NCBI RefSeq assembly: GCF_014652515.1
Contig: NZ_BMYY01000001.1
Location: forward strand, 180,822 to 244,821
DNA: 64,000 bases
From: Bacterioplanes sanyensis
Lineage (GTDB): Bacteria; Pseudomonadota; Gammaproteobacteria; Pseudomonadales; Oceanobacteraceae
Direction of reading: 5' to 3'
This document shows positions 33,835-42,319 of the stretch, piece by piece. The notes below the pieces were generated by a model that made no database searches, was not told the DNA's origin, and saw only the letters and a list, made by a program, of their open reading frames with translations. Made by a program: the position numbers and the translations under genes. The stretch's first letter is position 1. Each line of letters starts with the position of its first letter.

Positions 33835-35583
33835 TTAATCCCCGTTTGCAAACCATTGCAGTTGGCTTATGTCCACCTCCTGTGACAACAGCTGGCCGCT
33901 GAGCCAATCGGCTTGGTGATGATGTGCTGCGGCCAGTGCTTCAGGGTCGTCAATACCAGGGGCATAAAGGATCAGCTCATGCTCTTGTAAGCGCTGCAGC
34001 AATCGGCGGCTCTGGCTCATGGATTTGTGAGTGCGCATGTGAGCTAGATATTCAGGCGCCAAACTTAAACCGCTGACCGGCAATGACAACAGCTGGCGTG
34101 AGTTGAGAAAGCTACGGCCAAATTCGGCGACCAGCAGTTTGCATTGCTGTTGATATAAGCGCTGGCGCAATTGAATGTGTCTTTCGTCATCGCTTAACAG
34201 TTGTTCTTCATTCACGATGGCGTAGCACTGCAAGCCTTTATCTTGCAGGCATGGCAAGCTATCAACAGCGGTGGCGGAGCCTTCTGCCAGATTAATAACG
34301 ATGGGTGGAATACTAGGAAAGAACTGCCCGCACAACTGTATGACGGCATCCAGCCAAGCTTGCCATTGTTCGACTCGCCGTGGCGCTTGCAACGCCACCA
34401 GCGCGCCGCGCTGATTGAACACCGGCAATACTTGCAGGCCCTCGGACGGACGAGCAGTTTCGGCTGGCTGAGGTGTGGTCGCCATCAGGCCAAGCTGTTG
34501 GCGCAGCCAGACGCGCCAATCCGGCTGCTCTGGGGGGCAGTGCTCAATACGGATTAAACGACGCAAGCGCACGCTCTTCTCACCTGCTATTAAAGGATCG
34601 CGTAAATCGGCACTTAGGTCTTGTTGTAACTGCTCTGTTTCACTGGCACTGACGTCTGCGGGTATCAAAATACGCAACTGATGGGCATTGGGCGTGTATA
34701 GCTCATACTGATCGCCAATGCATTGCTGTACGCGTTGATAGCAGTAGGGTGCCAGCTGTTGCTCCTCTAATTGATCGGCATCGAAGTCGATGGCCAGCAA
34801 CGATGGTGCGGGTGTGGGACGCGGCGCTGACAGGCTACTGTCCGTATCTTCCACCGGCGAGACGGGCAGTGGCATATGCTCAGACATGCGCTGGGCAATG
34901 CACAACCGAAACGGCCCTAGGCTGCTGATAGTCATCCAGCTGGGAATAGGCTGTTGCTGATGATCGATGAGCGCGAACAAACCGAGCCAGACTTCGCCGC
35001 CGTCTGTTTGTCGGGTGATTTCGGTTTCCAGCGTAACTGGGGCATCGCACAGTGTCGGAGCAAACAAATTGGTACCGCAAAGTTTGGACTCTGGCAACCG
35101 CAACAGTTGGCACATGGCTTGGTTAGCAAGACGAATAATCCAGTTGCTGTCGGTCAACAGCAGGGGTTGCTCCGAACCCACGGCTTCCTGGATGGCACTG
35201 GTGCGTTGCAGCAAATCATGCTGGCGCAGACCTTCGCGGATATCCATGGTCAGCAGCAGGTTGTCCCATGGCTTGGCAACAAAGCGATGAATATCGCCAT
35301 GGCGCCAAGCACTGCGCAGGGAGTTGTAATCCACTTGGCCAGACAGCAATAAGCGATATGTGGTGGGAGAGTGCTGGCGAGCAAAGCGACATAGCTCGAT
35401 GCCATTCATACCCGGCATTTTATAGTCTGTCAGTAACAGATCGATGCGTTGCTGCATCAGCACATCACAGGCTTGGTCGGCATTATGCGCTTCAAATATC
35501 TGCCACGGCTCTGCACGCAGCATGCGGCGAATGGCCTGTAAAATACCGCTTTCATCGTCAACAATCAGCAGCTGGTACTGCAT
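33835..35583 (-). CDS. Response regulator with degenerate GGDEF/EAL-like output
   Basis: 582 residues. Receiver at 1-120 with acidic pair Asp9-Asp10, phospho-acceptor Asp53 (LTDYKMPGMNGIEL) and Lys in FVAKPWDN. A PAS-like sensor segment follows (about 135-225). Residues about 260-360 resemble a GGDEF fold without its catalytic motif (LLAIDFDADQLEEQQLAPYC). Residues about 375-580 resemble an EAL domain (GALVALQAPRRVEQW where the EALxR would be; LPVSGLSLAPEYL; LILYAPGIDDPEALAAAHHH; DWLSGQLLSQEVD) with the catalytic Glu lost. Start ATG 35583 has GGGAG upstream. Divergent from the HTH/receiver gene and hybrid kinase, so it is probably part of the same pathway. Confidence 0.8.
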   Translation of the reverse strand: MQYQLLIVDDESGILQAIRRMLRAEPWQIFEAHNADQACDVLMQQRIDLLLTDYKMPGMNGIELCRFARQHSPTTYRLLLSGQVDYNSLRSAWRHGDIHRFVAKPWDNLLLTMDIREGLRQHDLLQRTSAIQEAVGSEQPLLLTDSNWIIRLANQAMCQLLRLPESKLCGTNLFAPTLCDAPVTLETEITRQTDGGEVWLGLFALIDHQQQPIPSWMTISSLGPFRLCIAQRMSEHMPLPVSPVEDTDSSLSAPRPTPAPSLLAIDFDADQLEEQQLAPYCYQRVQQCIGDQYELYTPNAHQLRILIPADVSASETEQLQQDLSADLRDPLIAGEKSVRLRRLIRIEHCPPEQPDWRVWLRQQLGLMATTPQPAETARPSEGLQVLPVFNQRGALVALQAPRRVEQWQAWLDAVIQLCGQFFPSIPPIVINLAEGSATAVDSLPCLQDKGLQCYAIVNEEQLLSDDERHIQLRQRLYQQQCKLLVAEFGRSFLNSRQLLSLPVSGLSLAPEYLAHMRTHKSMSQSRRLLQRLQEHELILYAPGIDDPEALAAAHHHQADWLSGQLLSQEVDISQLQWFANGD

Positions 35584-35780
35584 CGGTTTTCTCCCAGAAT
35601 GTTTCCTCACTACTGTAGCACCGCTGCTGTTGCTGGATGAAAGAACCTGTTCGCAGCAAGGCGATGCTGTTTGGGCCAGTGCCAGCGCAGGGTGCGAGGG
35701 GCAGGCGCGCAGAATTCTTTGCAGCTTCCCTTGCAATCTGCCAATGCTATCTATACTGAGTCGAAAGCAACAACGATCGA

Positions 35781-36344
35781 GTGGATACAGTGAGGGAAAA
35801 ACAAGCTCTGACTACAGGCGAAGTCGCCAAATTTTGTGGTGTGAACTTCCGTACCGTTATCCGCTGGATTGAACGCGGTCATCTGCAGGCGTACAAGTTG
35901 CCTGGACGCGGCGACAATCGCATTCCAGTTAGCGGCTTTGTGGAGTTTCTCAAAGACAACCATATGCCGGTTCCTGATGAGTTACTGCTGGGCGGCAAGA
36001 CCTTGGTGTTTTTATCCGACGATAGCCCGGCCTGCGCCGAAATTGCCTCCCTTGTACGTCGCAGTGGTTGGGAGGTAATGATGACCAGTGACGATATTCA
36101 ATTCGGCTTTTTAATCAGCGAACGTCAGCCGGCTGCGGTGGCGGTGAGTCGAGTGAGCGCGCAGCAGTCGGTAGAGCGCTTGCTGCGTGATCAAGACGGC
36201 CGTGAAACCCTGTTTATTTTAATTGATAGCGGCGATATCGACGGTGCCTCTGATCATCCTGCTTGGACACATATCGCTTGGCCTCGCCAGTCAACCACGC
36301 TGGCCGCATTGCTGAGTGGCGAAGGCAGCAACGAGCGCCAATAA
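35781..36344 (+). CDS. Excisionase-type HTH fused to a receiver-like domain
   Basis: 187 residues from GTG 35781. Residues 10-62 are an HTH_17/MerR-like DNA-binding domain: LTTGEVAKFCGVNFRTVIRW and LPGRGDNRIPVSGFVEFL. Residues 72-180 look like a receiver fold: KTLVFLSDDSPACAEIASLV has the acidic pair, but the strand that should carry the phospho-Asp reads AAVAVSRVSA, with Ser in that place. It is therefore probably not phosphorylated in the normal way. The hybrid kinase starts 30 bp downstream in the same direction. A second GTG, three codons on, is also possible. Confidence 0.78.
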   Translation: MDTVREKQALTTGEVAKFCGVNFRTVIRWIERGHLQAYKLPGRGDNRIPVSGFVEFLKDNHMPVPDELLLGGKTLVFLSDDSPACAEIASLVRRSGWEVMMTSDDIQFGFLISERQPAAVAVSRVSAQQSVERLLRDQDGRETLFILIDSGDIDGASDHPAWTHIAWPRQSTTLAALLSGEGSNERQ

Positions 36345-36374
36345 CCAGGCTTTTATTTGTCAGCGAGGTCACGG

Positions 36375-37997
36375 ATGACAAATGGGCTACTGGCCTTTGC
36401 TCTGGCACTCATGACGGCCTTGCTGTTGGCTTTATTGATTGTTTGCATAAAGCGGCTTGCGCAGCAAAATCGAACACTAGAGCATTTGCAGCGACAGCAC
36501 ATGCTGGCTGAGCTGCAATTACAGCACGTTACGCCCATCTTGATGTTATTGGATCATCACGGTCGAACCGTTCTTCACAATAAACCCCTTCCTCAACAAT
36601 GGCAGTACCAGTCCTTATTCGAAGGCGCTCCGGTGTCGCCACACTGCTTGGCGCGTTGGATGAGCCAGCCACAGCAAAGGCGCAGCTGCATCTTTTGGCT
36701 GACACCTGAAAAGGAAGGGCTGCGTTGGCGTTGTTGTTTGACGCCGCTGGCAGATCAGTCTTATTGGCTACTACAGGTCGAAAATATCAGTGAGCGCTTA
36801 GCGAGTCAGCAATCGGCTCAACAAAGGTATTTGCAGCTGCAGCAGCAATTGGAGTCACGTAGTCGGTTTCTGGCCTCCATGAGTCATGAGATTCGAACAC
36901 CGATGACGGGGTTGCTGGGCACGGTATCGCTTATGGAGCAAACCGAGCTCAATAGTGAGCAGCAGTCATTGTTGGAGACTATGCAGCACAGCACGGAGCA
37001 CTTGCTCACCATCATCAACGATATTTTGGATTTATCGAAAATTGAGGCGGGCAAGCTGGCCATCAGTGAGCAGCCCTTTGAACCTCGGCAGTTACTACAG
37101 GAGCTGCTGGAATCCGTACGTGGTTCCAGCCGAGTCAAAACCAGCCACGCGACTGAGGGAGACGCACTCACCTTGGAATGGGAGGTGGCAGCAGCCGTGG
37201 CCCAGCAGCTGCGAGGGGACGTGGTCCGTATTCGGCAAATATTAATGAACTTTTTGACCAACGCCTTAAAGTTTACCGCTTCTGGCAGTATTCGATTGAC
37301 ACTGAAACCCTTAGCGGAAAAAGACTGGCTCGTGTTTTGTGTGACCGACAGCGGAGAGGGCATCGATGCAGAGCAAGCTCTGCAGCTATTTGAGGAATAC
37401 GCCCAAGGTCAGCAGCAGGCAAATCAAACCTCCGGTACTGGCTTAGGGCTGCACATTTGTAAGCGCTTGGCGCGGTTAATGGGCGGGCGTGTGGGCGTGA
37501 TCAGTATGCCGGGCGAAGGCGCATGTTTTTGGCTGGAGCTGCAGCTACCTGCCGTGCGCGAAAGCGAAGCGCAGAGTGCCAATTTAGAGCAACCGACCGC
37601 CACGACCAACTTGCTCAATGTGCGCATACTGCTGGCTGAAGACAATCTGGTAAATCAAAAAGTCGCGGTGCAGATGTTAGAGCGCTTAGGTTGCCAAGTG
37701 ACTTTAGCGGTGAATGGCGAAGAAGCAGTGGACTACTGGCAACCCGATCAGTTTGACTTGGTGCTGATGGACTGCCATATGCCAGTCATGGACGGCATTG
37801 AAGCTACGCGCCGGATACGCGCCAAAGAGCAACCGGGGCAGCGCACGCCCATCGTGGCCTTGTCGGCTGATGTTATGGGCGAGCAGCGCCAAGCATGTGA
37901 TGAGGCCGGTATGGACGGTTATTTATCCAAACCTATTCGTTTGCAGGAGCTGCAGCGCCAGCTACCTAAGTTCCTACCTCAAAGTACCTTGCCGTAA
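36375..37997 (+). CDS. Hybrid sensor histidine kinase
   Basis: 540 residues. One N-terminal TM (FALALMTALLLALLIVCI), a short cytoplasmic PAS-like segment, a coiled coil, then HisKA with His171 in FLASMSHEIRTPMTGLLG. HATPase_c follows: N box LMNFLTNALKF, G1 DSGEGID, G2 GTGLGLHICKRLARLMGG. The C-terminal receiver (about 412-535) has acidic pair EDN in LLAEDNLVNQK, phospho-Asp in LVLMDCHMPVMDG and Lys in GYLSKPI. No periplasmic sensor domain, so the signal is probably cytoplasmic or within the membrane. Start ATG 36375 has GAGG upstream. Its own receiver has no obvious Hpt partner in the window. Confidence 0.92.
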   Translation: MTNGLLAFALALMTALLLALLIVCIKRLAQQNRTLEHLQRQHMLAELQLQHVTPILMLLDHHGRTVLHNKPLPQQWQYQSLFEGAPVSPHCLARWMSQPQQRRSCIFWLTPEKEGLRWRCCLTPLADQSYWLLQVENISERLASQQSAQQRYLQLQQQLESRSRFLASMSHEIRTPMTGLLGTVSLMEQTELNSEQQSLLETMQHSTEHLLTIINDILDLSKIEAGKLAISEQPFEPRQLLQELLESVRGSSRVKTSHATEGDALTLEWEVAAAVAQQLRGDVVRIRQILMNFLTNALKFTASGSIRLTLKPLAEKDWLVFCVTDSGEGIDAEQALQLFEEYAQGQQQANQTSGTGLGLHICKRLARLMGGRVGVISMPGEGACFWLELQLPAVRESEAQSANLEQPTATTNLLNVRILLAEDNLVNQKVAVQMLERLGCQVTLAVNGEEAVDYWQPDQFDLVLMDCHMPVMDGIEATRRIRAKEQPGQRTPIVALSADVMGEQRQACDEAGMDGYLSKPIRLQELQRQLPKFLPQSTLP

Positions 37998-38371
37998 GGA
38001 ATAAAGCGGTTTTGCGTTAGTGCTTTGAGGGCTCGTATATGCTCTTTGGCAGGCAGCCGCTGTTGCTGCTTAAGCCAGCGAAATACCCAAATGGCTGGGT
38101 TATTAGCGCCGGATTCCCAACCGCTGAGCTCCATTTCCGCACGCACATACCAGCGGGCAATCACCAGCAGTTGATCATCACTCAGCTGTGGCAAAACGCT
38201 TTGCCATTGTTGTTCGGAGTGTTGAATCCAGCTTTTGAGTTGCGTCAGTTGGTCGTTATCGAGCAACTCGGTATTGAGCTTAGCGTCGGTGTGCGGTTCG
38301 CTGGCTAGGCGTTGGAGCACGCCAAGGTCGATGGCGTGGGTCGTGGTGGCAGGTTGCCATTGCTCGATCAT
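37979..38371 (-). CDS. Conserved hypothetical protein
   Basis: 130 residues, helical, Trp-rich; no domain name recognised. Landmarks: LKSWIQHSEQQWQSVLPQLS, LVIARWYVRAEMELSGWESG, and NNPAIWVFRWLKQQQRLPAK. No signal peptide. Start at ATG 38371 with GGGAG six bases upstream; GTG further up would add four residues. It overlaps the end of the hybrid kinase gene by 19 bp, tail to tail. Confidence 0.72.
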   Translation of the reverse strand: MIEQWQPATTTHAIDLGVLQRLASEPHTDAKLNTELLDNDQLTQLKSWIQHSEQQWQSVLPQLSDDQLLVIARWYVRAEMELSGWESGANNPAIWVFRWLKQQQRLPAKEHIRALKALTQNRFIPYGKVL

Positions 38372-38550
38372 GCGAACTCCCAAATAATGTCTGAGTGATT
38401 AAGTCGGAATTGTAATGCATGGGAGGCCGTCGATGAAGCGCCGTCAACCATATGGCAAATGTGCGTTCCCGCGCTTTAACCGCGGCCCGCAGCTGTTATC
38501 ATCGCTTGGGCGCAGCTTTGACGTAGTTTTTAATGGAGCACCAAGGATAC

Positions 38551-39666
38551 ATGCCAGATTTAAATGACCCGTATGCGGACATCCGCCCCTATAGCGACCA
38601 CGAAGTCGCGCCGGTACTGCAGCGTTTGCTGCACTCGCCAAGGGTGGTGGATGCGGTCATTAATCATCGCCTCACTGCCGTCCATGCTTGGCAACGCCCG
38701 TTGCTGCGTCCTTGGTTGCGGCGGCGTTTAGCGCAACAACTGAAAAACACCGCCTCAGTGGCCGATTTTCAGCAGTGGTTGGAGCCACAAATTGAGCGCT
38801 TATTGTTAGCGACCACCACTGAGGTGGAAGTACGTGGACTAGAGCAGTTGCAGCCAAACAAAGCGTACACCTGGATATCCAATCATCGCGATATCGCCAT
38901 GGACCCTACCTTTGTTAACTTTACCCTGCATCGCGCCGGTTGGCCGACTAGCCGTATTGCCATAGGCGATAACCTTTTGTCGGACCCAGATGTGGCTGAT
39001 ATTATGCGGCTAAACAAAAGCTTTGTGGTCAAGCGCACGGTAAGTGGCCGGCGGGAAAAGTTACAAGAGCTGACGCGTTTGTCGCAATTTATTGCACAAT
39101 CGAATCAGCAGGGTCACAGTGTCTGGATTGCTCAGCGTGAGGGGCGCGCCAAAGACAATCGTGATCTAACCGACACCGCGGTATTAAAAATGTTGTCGCT
39201 CTATGGGCGTGCAGAAAAACTTAGCTTTACTGACGCTATGGCAGCACTGAACCCAGTTCCAGTGTGTATTTATTACGAGTGGGATCCATGTGATGTGTTA
39301 AAAGCACGTGAGCTGGTAGCGTTAAGTGAGCAGGGTGAGTACCACAAGCAAGATCACGAAGATATGCACAGCATTATTCAAGGATTGACGGGCTTTAAAG
39401 GCAAAGTCTGTGTGTCATTTGGCCAACCGCTTACCAGTCAGGATTTAGCCTCAGCGGAATACATGGCAGAAGCCATCGATCGGCAAATTCTGGATATGAC
39501 GCCGGTTTATGATGTACAGCATGCCGCGGTAGCGCTGTTGGATCGCAATCAGGGTGAACCAGCCAGTGAGGCAGGAAAAGTCTTGCAAGCACGAGTGGCT
39601 CAAGAGTCAGCTGAAGTACGACGTCGGGTGTGGCAAACCTATGCCGCGCCGCTACTTAACTACTAA
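38551..39666 (+). CDS. PlsC-like acyltransferase family protein
   Basis: 371 residues. Glycerophosphate acyltransferase fold: WISNHRDIAMDPTFVNF (about residue 108) is the His-Asp block, with five rather than four residues between His and the second Asp; FVVKRTVSGRRE, VWIAQREGRAKDNRDLTDTA (the EGxR-like substrate block) and ALNPVPVCIYYEWDP follow. This resembles the cytosolic PlsC-like subgroup with the NHRDI variant. No TM segment is evident. Start at ATG 38551 with AAGGA five bases upstream; ATG 38533 has no ribosome site. Confidence 0.85.
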   Translation: MPDLNDPYADIRPYSDHEVAPVLQRLLHSPRVVDAVINHRLTAVHAWQRPLLRPWLRRRLAQQLKNTASVADFQQWLEPQIERLLLATTTEVEVRGLEQLQPNKAYTWISNHRDIAMDPTFVNFTLHRAGWPTSRIAIGDNLLSDPDVADIMRLNKSFVVKRTVSGRREKLQELTRLSQFIAQSNQQGHSVWIAQREGRAKDNRDLTDTAVLKMLSLYGRAEKLSFTDAMAALNPVPVCIYYEWDPCDVLKARELVALSEQGEYHKQDHEDMHSIIQGLTGFKGKVCVSFGQPLTSQDLASAEYMAEAIDRQILDMTPVYDVQHAAVALLDRNQGEPASEAGKVLQARVAQESAEVRRRVWQTYAAPLLNY

Positions 39667-39719
39667 ACAACAATTTATTCTGGCGAATATAGTATTCGGC
39701 CAATTAAGGGAGGTGTCAC

Positions 39720-40799
39720 GTGTTGGCAAAATGGATGCTGCTAGCGCTAGCAACCATGGTTATATCTGGTTGCCAGTTGGGTTATCACTGGGACGATAAA
39801 AAAGAAACTCTGTATGTCGATTTTTATAAGGTGCCCTGCGACGATGACGACAGTCGCTTATGCTTTCGCAGCCGCGAGAAGGACACCAATAGTTGGCGCA
39901 ATGACGCACCAAAGCTTTCAGACTTTGATGAGTTTGAGTGGGGCTACCGTTATACGCTGGAAGTCGAAACATCGTTTAATAACAGCGGCAATGCCAGCCG
40001 CTATCGCTTTTTGCGCGTGGAAGAAAAAACCGCCATTACGAGCGCAGAAAATACGTTTGCGCTCAAAATCGATGCCAGCACGGGCATTGTATCTCAGTCT
40101 GGCAGTGACTGGTTTTTGCAGGACAAAAAGTTCACTTGCGCAACAGACTGTGCTTCATTAACCCATATCATTAATAATAGCCAGCTGGCAGAACTAGAGT
40201 TTGAAGTGGAAAGCGATACTTTGACGCTTACCCAAATTAAATGCAGTGCAGGCGAAGATAACTACGACGAGCAATGTGGTGGCAAAAAAGATGCGACTTG
40301 GAAAGTCGCACACTTCCTTAGCGATTGTGGCAATGCTGATGGCGAGCTGTGTTATTTGTATCGCCTAAATAGCTCCGATGACTGGGAGTTACTGCCCGTC
40401 GAGATCGAAGGTTTTGAGCACCAGTGGGGTAAGGAATACGAGATAGAAGTTAGGGAGACCCGCTCCGACGCTAATCGCATTACCGCGGCGACGCTCAAGA
40501 AAGAGGATGCTGCGCCGCGCGATCGCAGTGGCGAAGCTAATGATTTCTATTTTGTATTGCAAGGCAGACTGTTAGACGACAGCAGCGATGGCAAAGTAGC
40601 GTTATACGACAGCGCAGACTTAACACTGTCTTGCGGCTCAGCATGCAGCAAGTTGGACGATTACATCGAAGACGATGACTGGCTATTACTGCAAGCTTAT
40701 GTGGGCAGTGATGGTCTGGTGTTGGAAGAAATTACTTGCCATGCAGAAACGCTCAATTTGCTGCGTCAATGCGATGAAAATGTCGATTGGGATTTTTAA
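39720..40799 (+). CDS. Lipoprotein with two DUF4377-like repeats
   Basis: 359 residues. Lipoprotein signal MLAKWMLLALATMVISGCQ with lipobox ISGC. Two halves repeat one plan of about 115 residues: FYKVPCDDDDSRLCF...WGYRYTLEVE (from about residue 35) and FLSDCGNADGELCYLY...WGKEYEIEVRE (from about 198), with paired Cys in each. After each comes an EDxC-type segment (KFTCATDCASL and LTLSCGSACSKL). Very acidic overall. GTG 39720 has GGAGG seven bases upstream. Probably an outer-membrane or periplasmic lipoprotein; function unknown. Confidence 0.78.
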   Translation: MLAKWMLLALATMVISGCQLGYHWDDKKETLYVDFYKVPCDDDDSRLCFRSREKDTNSWRNDAPKLSDFDEFEWGYRYTLEVETSFNNSGNASRYRFLRVEEKTAITSAENTFALKIDASTGIVSQSGSDWFLQDKKFTCATDCASLTHIINNSQLAELEFEVESDTLTLTQIKCSAGEDNYDEQCGGKKDATWKVAHFLSDCGNADGELCYLYRLNSSDDWELLPVEIEGFEHQWGKEYEIEVRETRSDANRITAATLKKEDAAPRDRSGEANDFYFVLQGRLLDDSSDGKVALYDSADLTLSCGSACSKLDDYIEDDDWLLLQAYVGSDGLVLEEITCHAETLNLLRQCDENVDWDF

Positions 40800-40815
40800 T
40801 CGCTAACGACATCGA

Positions 40816-40842
40816 GCCCTAAGCCGCTAGTTGGCTTAGGGC
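40816..40842. terminator. Hairpin between convergent genes
   Basis: GCCCTAAGCC and GGCTTAGGGC, 10-base arms with a 7-base loop, between the lipoprotein and YecA-like genes. No T run, so termination is uncertain. Confidence 0.5.
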
Positions 40843-40852
40843 AACGGGCGGT

Positions 40853-41425
40853 TCAGGCGCCGTGCAGCAATAAATACAGCTCAATGACAGCGGCGGGAAT
40901 GTTGCCGCACATGCGGTCTGACAGCTCTATGTCTTCATCGATGTCCGCCATTTCCGCCTCATCCATAAAAAGTCCGGAAGCGTACATGATAGGGAATAGA
41001 CCCTGAGCGACTTTATCTTCTTCTTGGGCGTACCAGGTTTCTTCTTGTAGCAGCACCGCGGTCATAAAGCCCATGGCCCAGCTTTCCAGCGGCGGCTCAT
41101 CTTCTTCATCCACCAGGGTGAGCTCGGCCGGTACTGGAAAATCAACGCCGGAGTCCAGCCAGGCTTGAACCTCAGTGGCGAGCTCTCCTAACAGCTGGCG
41201 CAATTGCTGCTGCTCGGGCTTGCTCAGGCTTAATTGATCATCAAAGGCACTGGCAAAAACGTCGTCTAGGCTGAATGGCAGTGGGCTAACGGCCAGTGCG
41301 GTCAGCAAACCGTGCATGGCGAAAAAGTCAAAACTGTCCTGTTGCTCGGCTTCTTTTTCCAGCAACAGGCCTAGAGTTTCCAGCGCTTCTTCAGACAGGG
41401 CTGGGATGCTGTTTAAGTCGGTCAT
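40853..41425 (-). CDS. YecA/UPF0149-family protein
   Basis: 190 residues. UPF0149 core: FDFFAMHGLLTALAVSPLPF (about residue 33), LESWAMGFMTAVLLQEETWY (about 115) and the acidic C-terminal half. The SEC-C zinc motif present in some YecA proteins is absent, so this is the short form. Start at ATG 41425 with CAGGAG upstream. Role unknown. Confidence 0.85.
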   Translation of the reverse strand: MTDLNSIPALSEEALETLGLLLEKEAEQQDSFDFFAMHGLLTALAVSPLPFSLDDVFASAFDDQLSLSKPEQQQLRQLLGELATEVQAWLDSGVDFPVPAELTLVDEEDEPPLESWAMGFMTAVLLQEETWYAQEEDKVAQGLFPIMYASGLFMDEAEMADIDEDIELSDRMCGNIPAAVIELYLLLHGA

Positions 41426-41483
41426 ACAATACTCCTGCAATTGCCGCTCATGCTATCACGAACACTAGGAATACCGTCAGCAA

Positions 41484-42179
41484 ATGTCCCGCCAATATCA
41501 GCAAACCTTGCAACTTGTTCTGGGTAGTGAAGAGGTTGCGGTTCATATTCAGGCATCTCGGCGCAAAAGCATGCGTTTGAGCTTAACCGACAAGGGTGCG
41601 GTGGATTTGCGCATCCCACTGCGAGCCCCACGTAGTGAAGTGCTGGCTTTTGTTAAGCGGCATGAGCAATGGTTGCTCCAGCAGCGCCAGCGCTTGGCGC
41701 AACAGCAGCAGCGCTGGCAGCAGGCAATTATGGTATTGGGACGTGAGCTGCCTGTATCAACAAGCCCAGATAATGAGTTTTTAGTGGCTGAGCAGCGTAT
41801 CTGGGTGCCAGCGCAGTGGCAGGCGAGCGACATCGCCACCGCTATGGATGCTTGGTTTCGCCAGCAAGCCAAGAGCCGTTATCAGGGCTTGATCGAGCAT
41901 TGGTGGCCAGCGTTTGCCCAGTTCGGTGATAAGCCTGTTCTCAGAGTTAAAAAAATGCGCACCCGTTGGGGCAGTTTATCTAAGCGCGGCTACATCAATT
42001 TGAACCTCGCGCTGATGCAATGTGCGCCGGATTTGATTGAGTTGGTGGTCGTGCATGAGCTGTGTCATTTGCGCTATTTTGATCACGGTCGCGGTTTTCA
42101 GCAGTTGATGACGCAGCATTTGCCCGACTGGCAGCAACGCGAGCGGCGGTTGCAACAACAAGGTAGTATGCTGTTATAA
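41484..42179 (+). CDS. YgjP-like metallopeptidase (DUF45/M48-type)
   Basis: 231 residues. The zinc motif HELCHLRYFDHGRGF (about residue 190) has HExxH with a third His five residues later. Upstream RTRWGSLSKRGYINLNLALM is the family hallmark. The N-terminus LRIPLRAPRSEVLAFVKRHE is the DUF45 start. The family is of uncertain substrate. ATG 41484 is 58 bp from the divergent YecA-like gene. Confidence 0.9.
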   Translation: MSRQYQQTLQLVLGSEEVAVHIQASRRKSMRLSLTDKGAVDLRIPLRAPRSEVLAFVKRHEQWLLQQRQRLAQQQQRWQQAIMVLGRELPVSTSPDNEFLVAEQRIWVPAQWQASDIATAMDAWFRQQAKSRYQGLIEHWWPAFAQFGDKPVLRVKKMRTRWGSLSKRGYINLNLALMQCAPDLIELVVVHELCHLRYFDHGRGFQQLMTQHLPDWQQRERRLQQQGSMLL

Positions 42180-42319
42180 ACTTTACTGATACATGGCTGT
42201 CAATGGCCTTATGCAGCGCTTACATAAGAGAGTAGCGTGGTGATGTGCGCGCACTTTATCGTCGGTGGCGACAGTTATTTCCTTCCTGCAACAATAATAC
42301 GACGTTTATTGGTTTTTTA

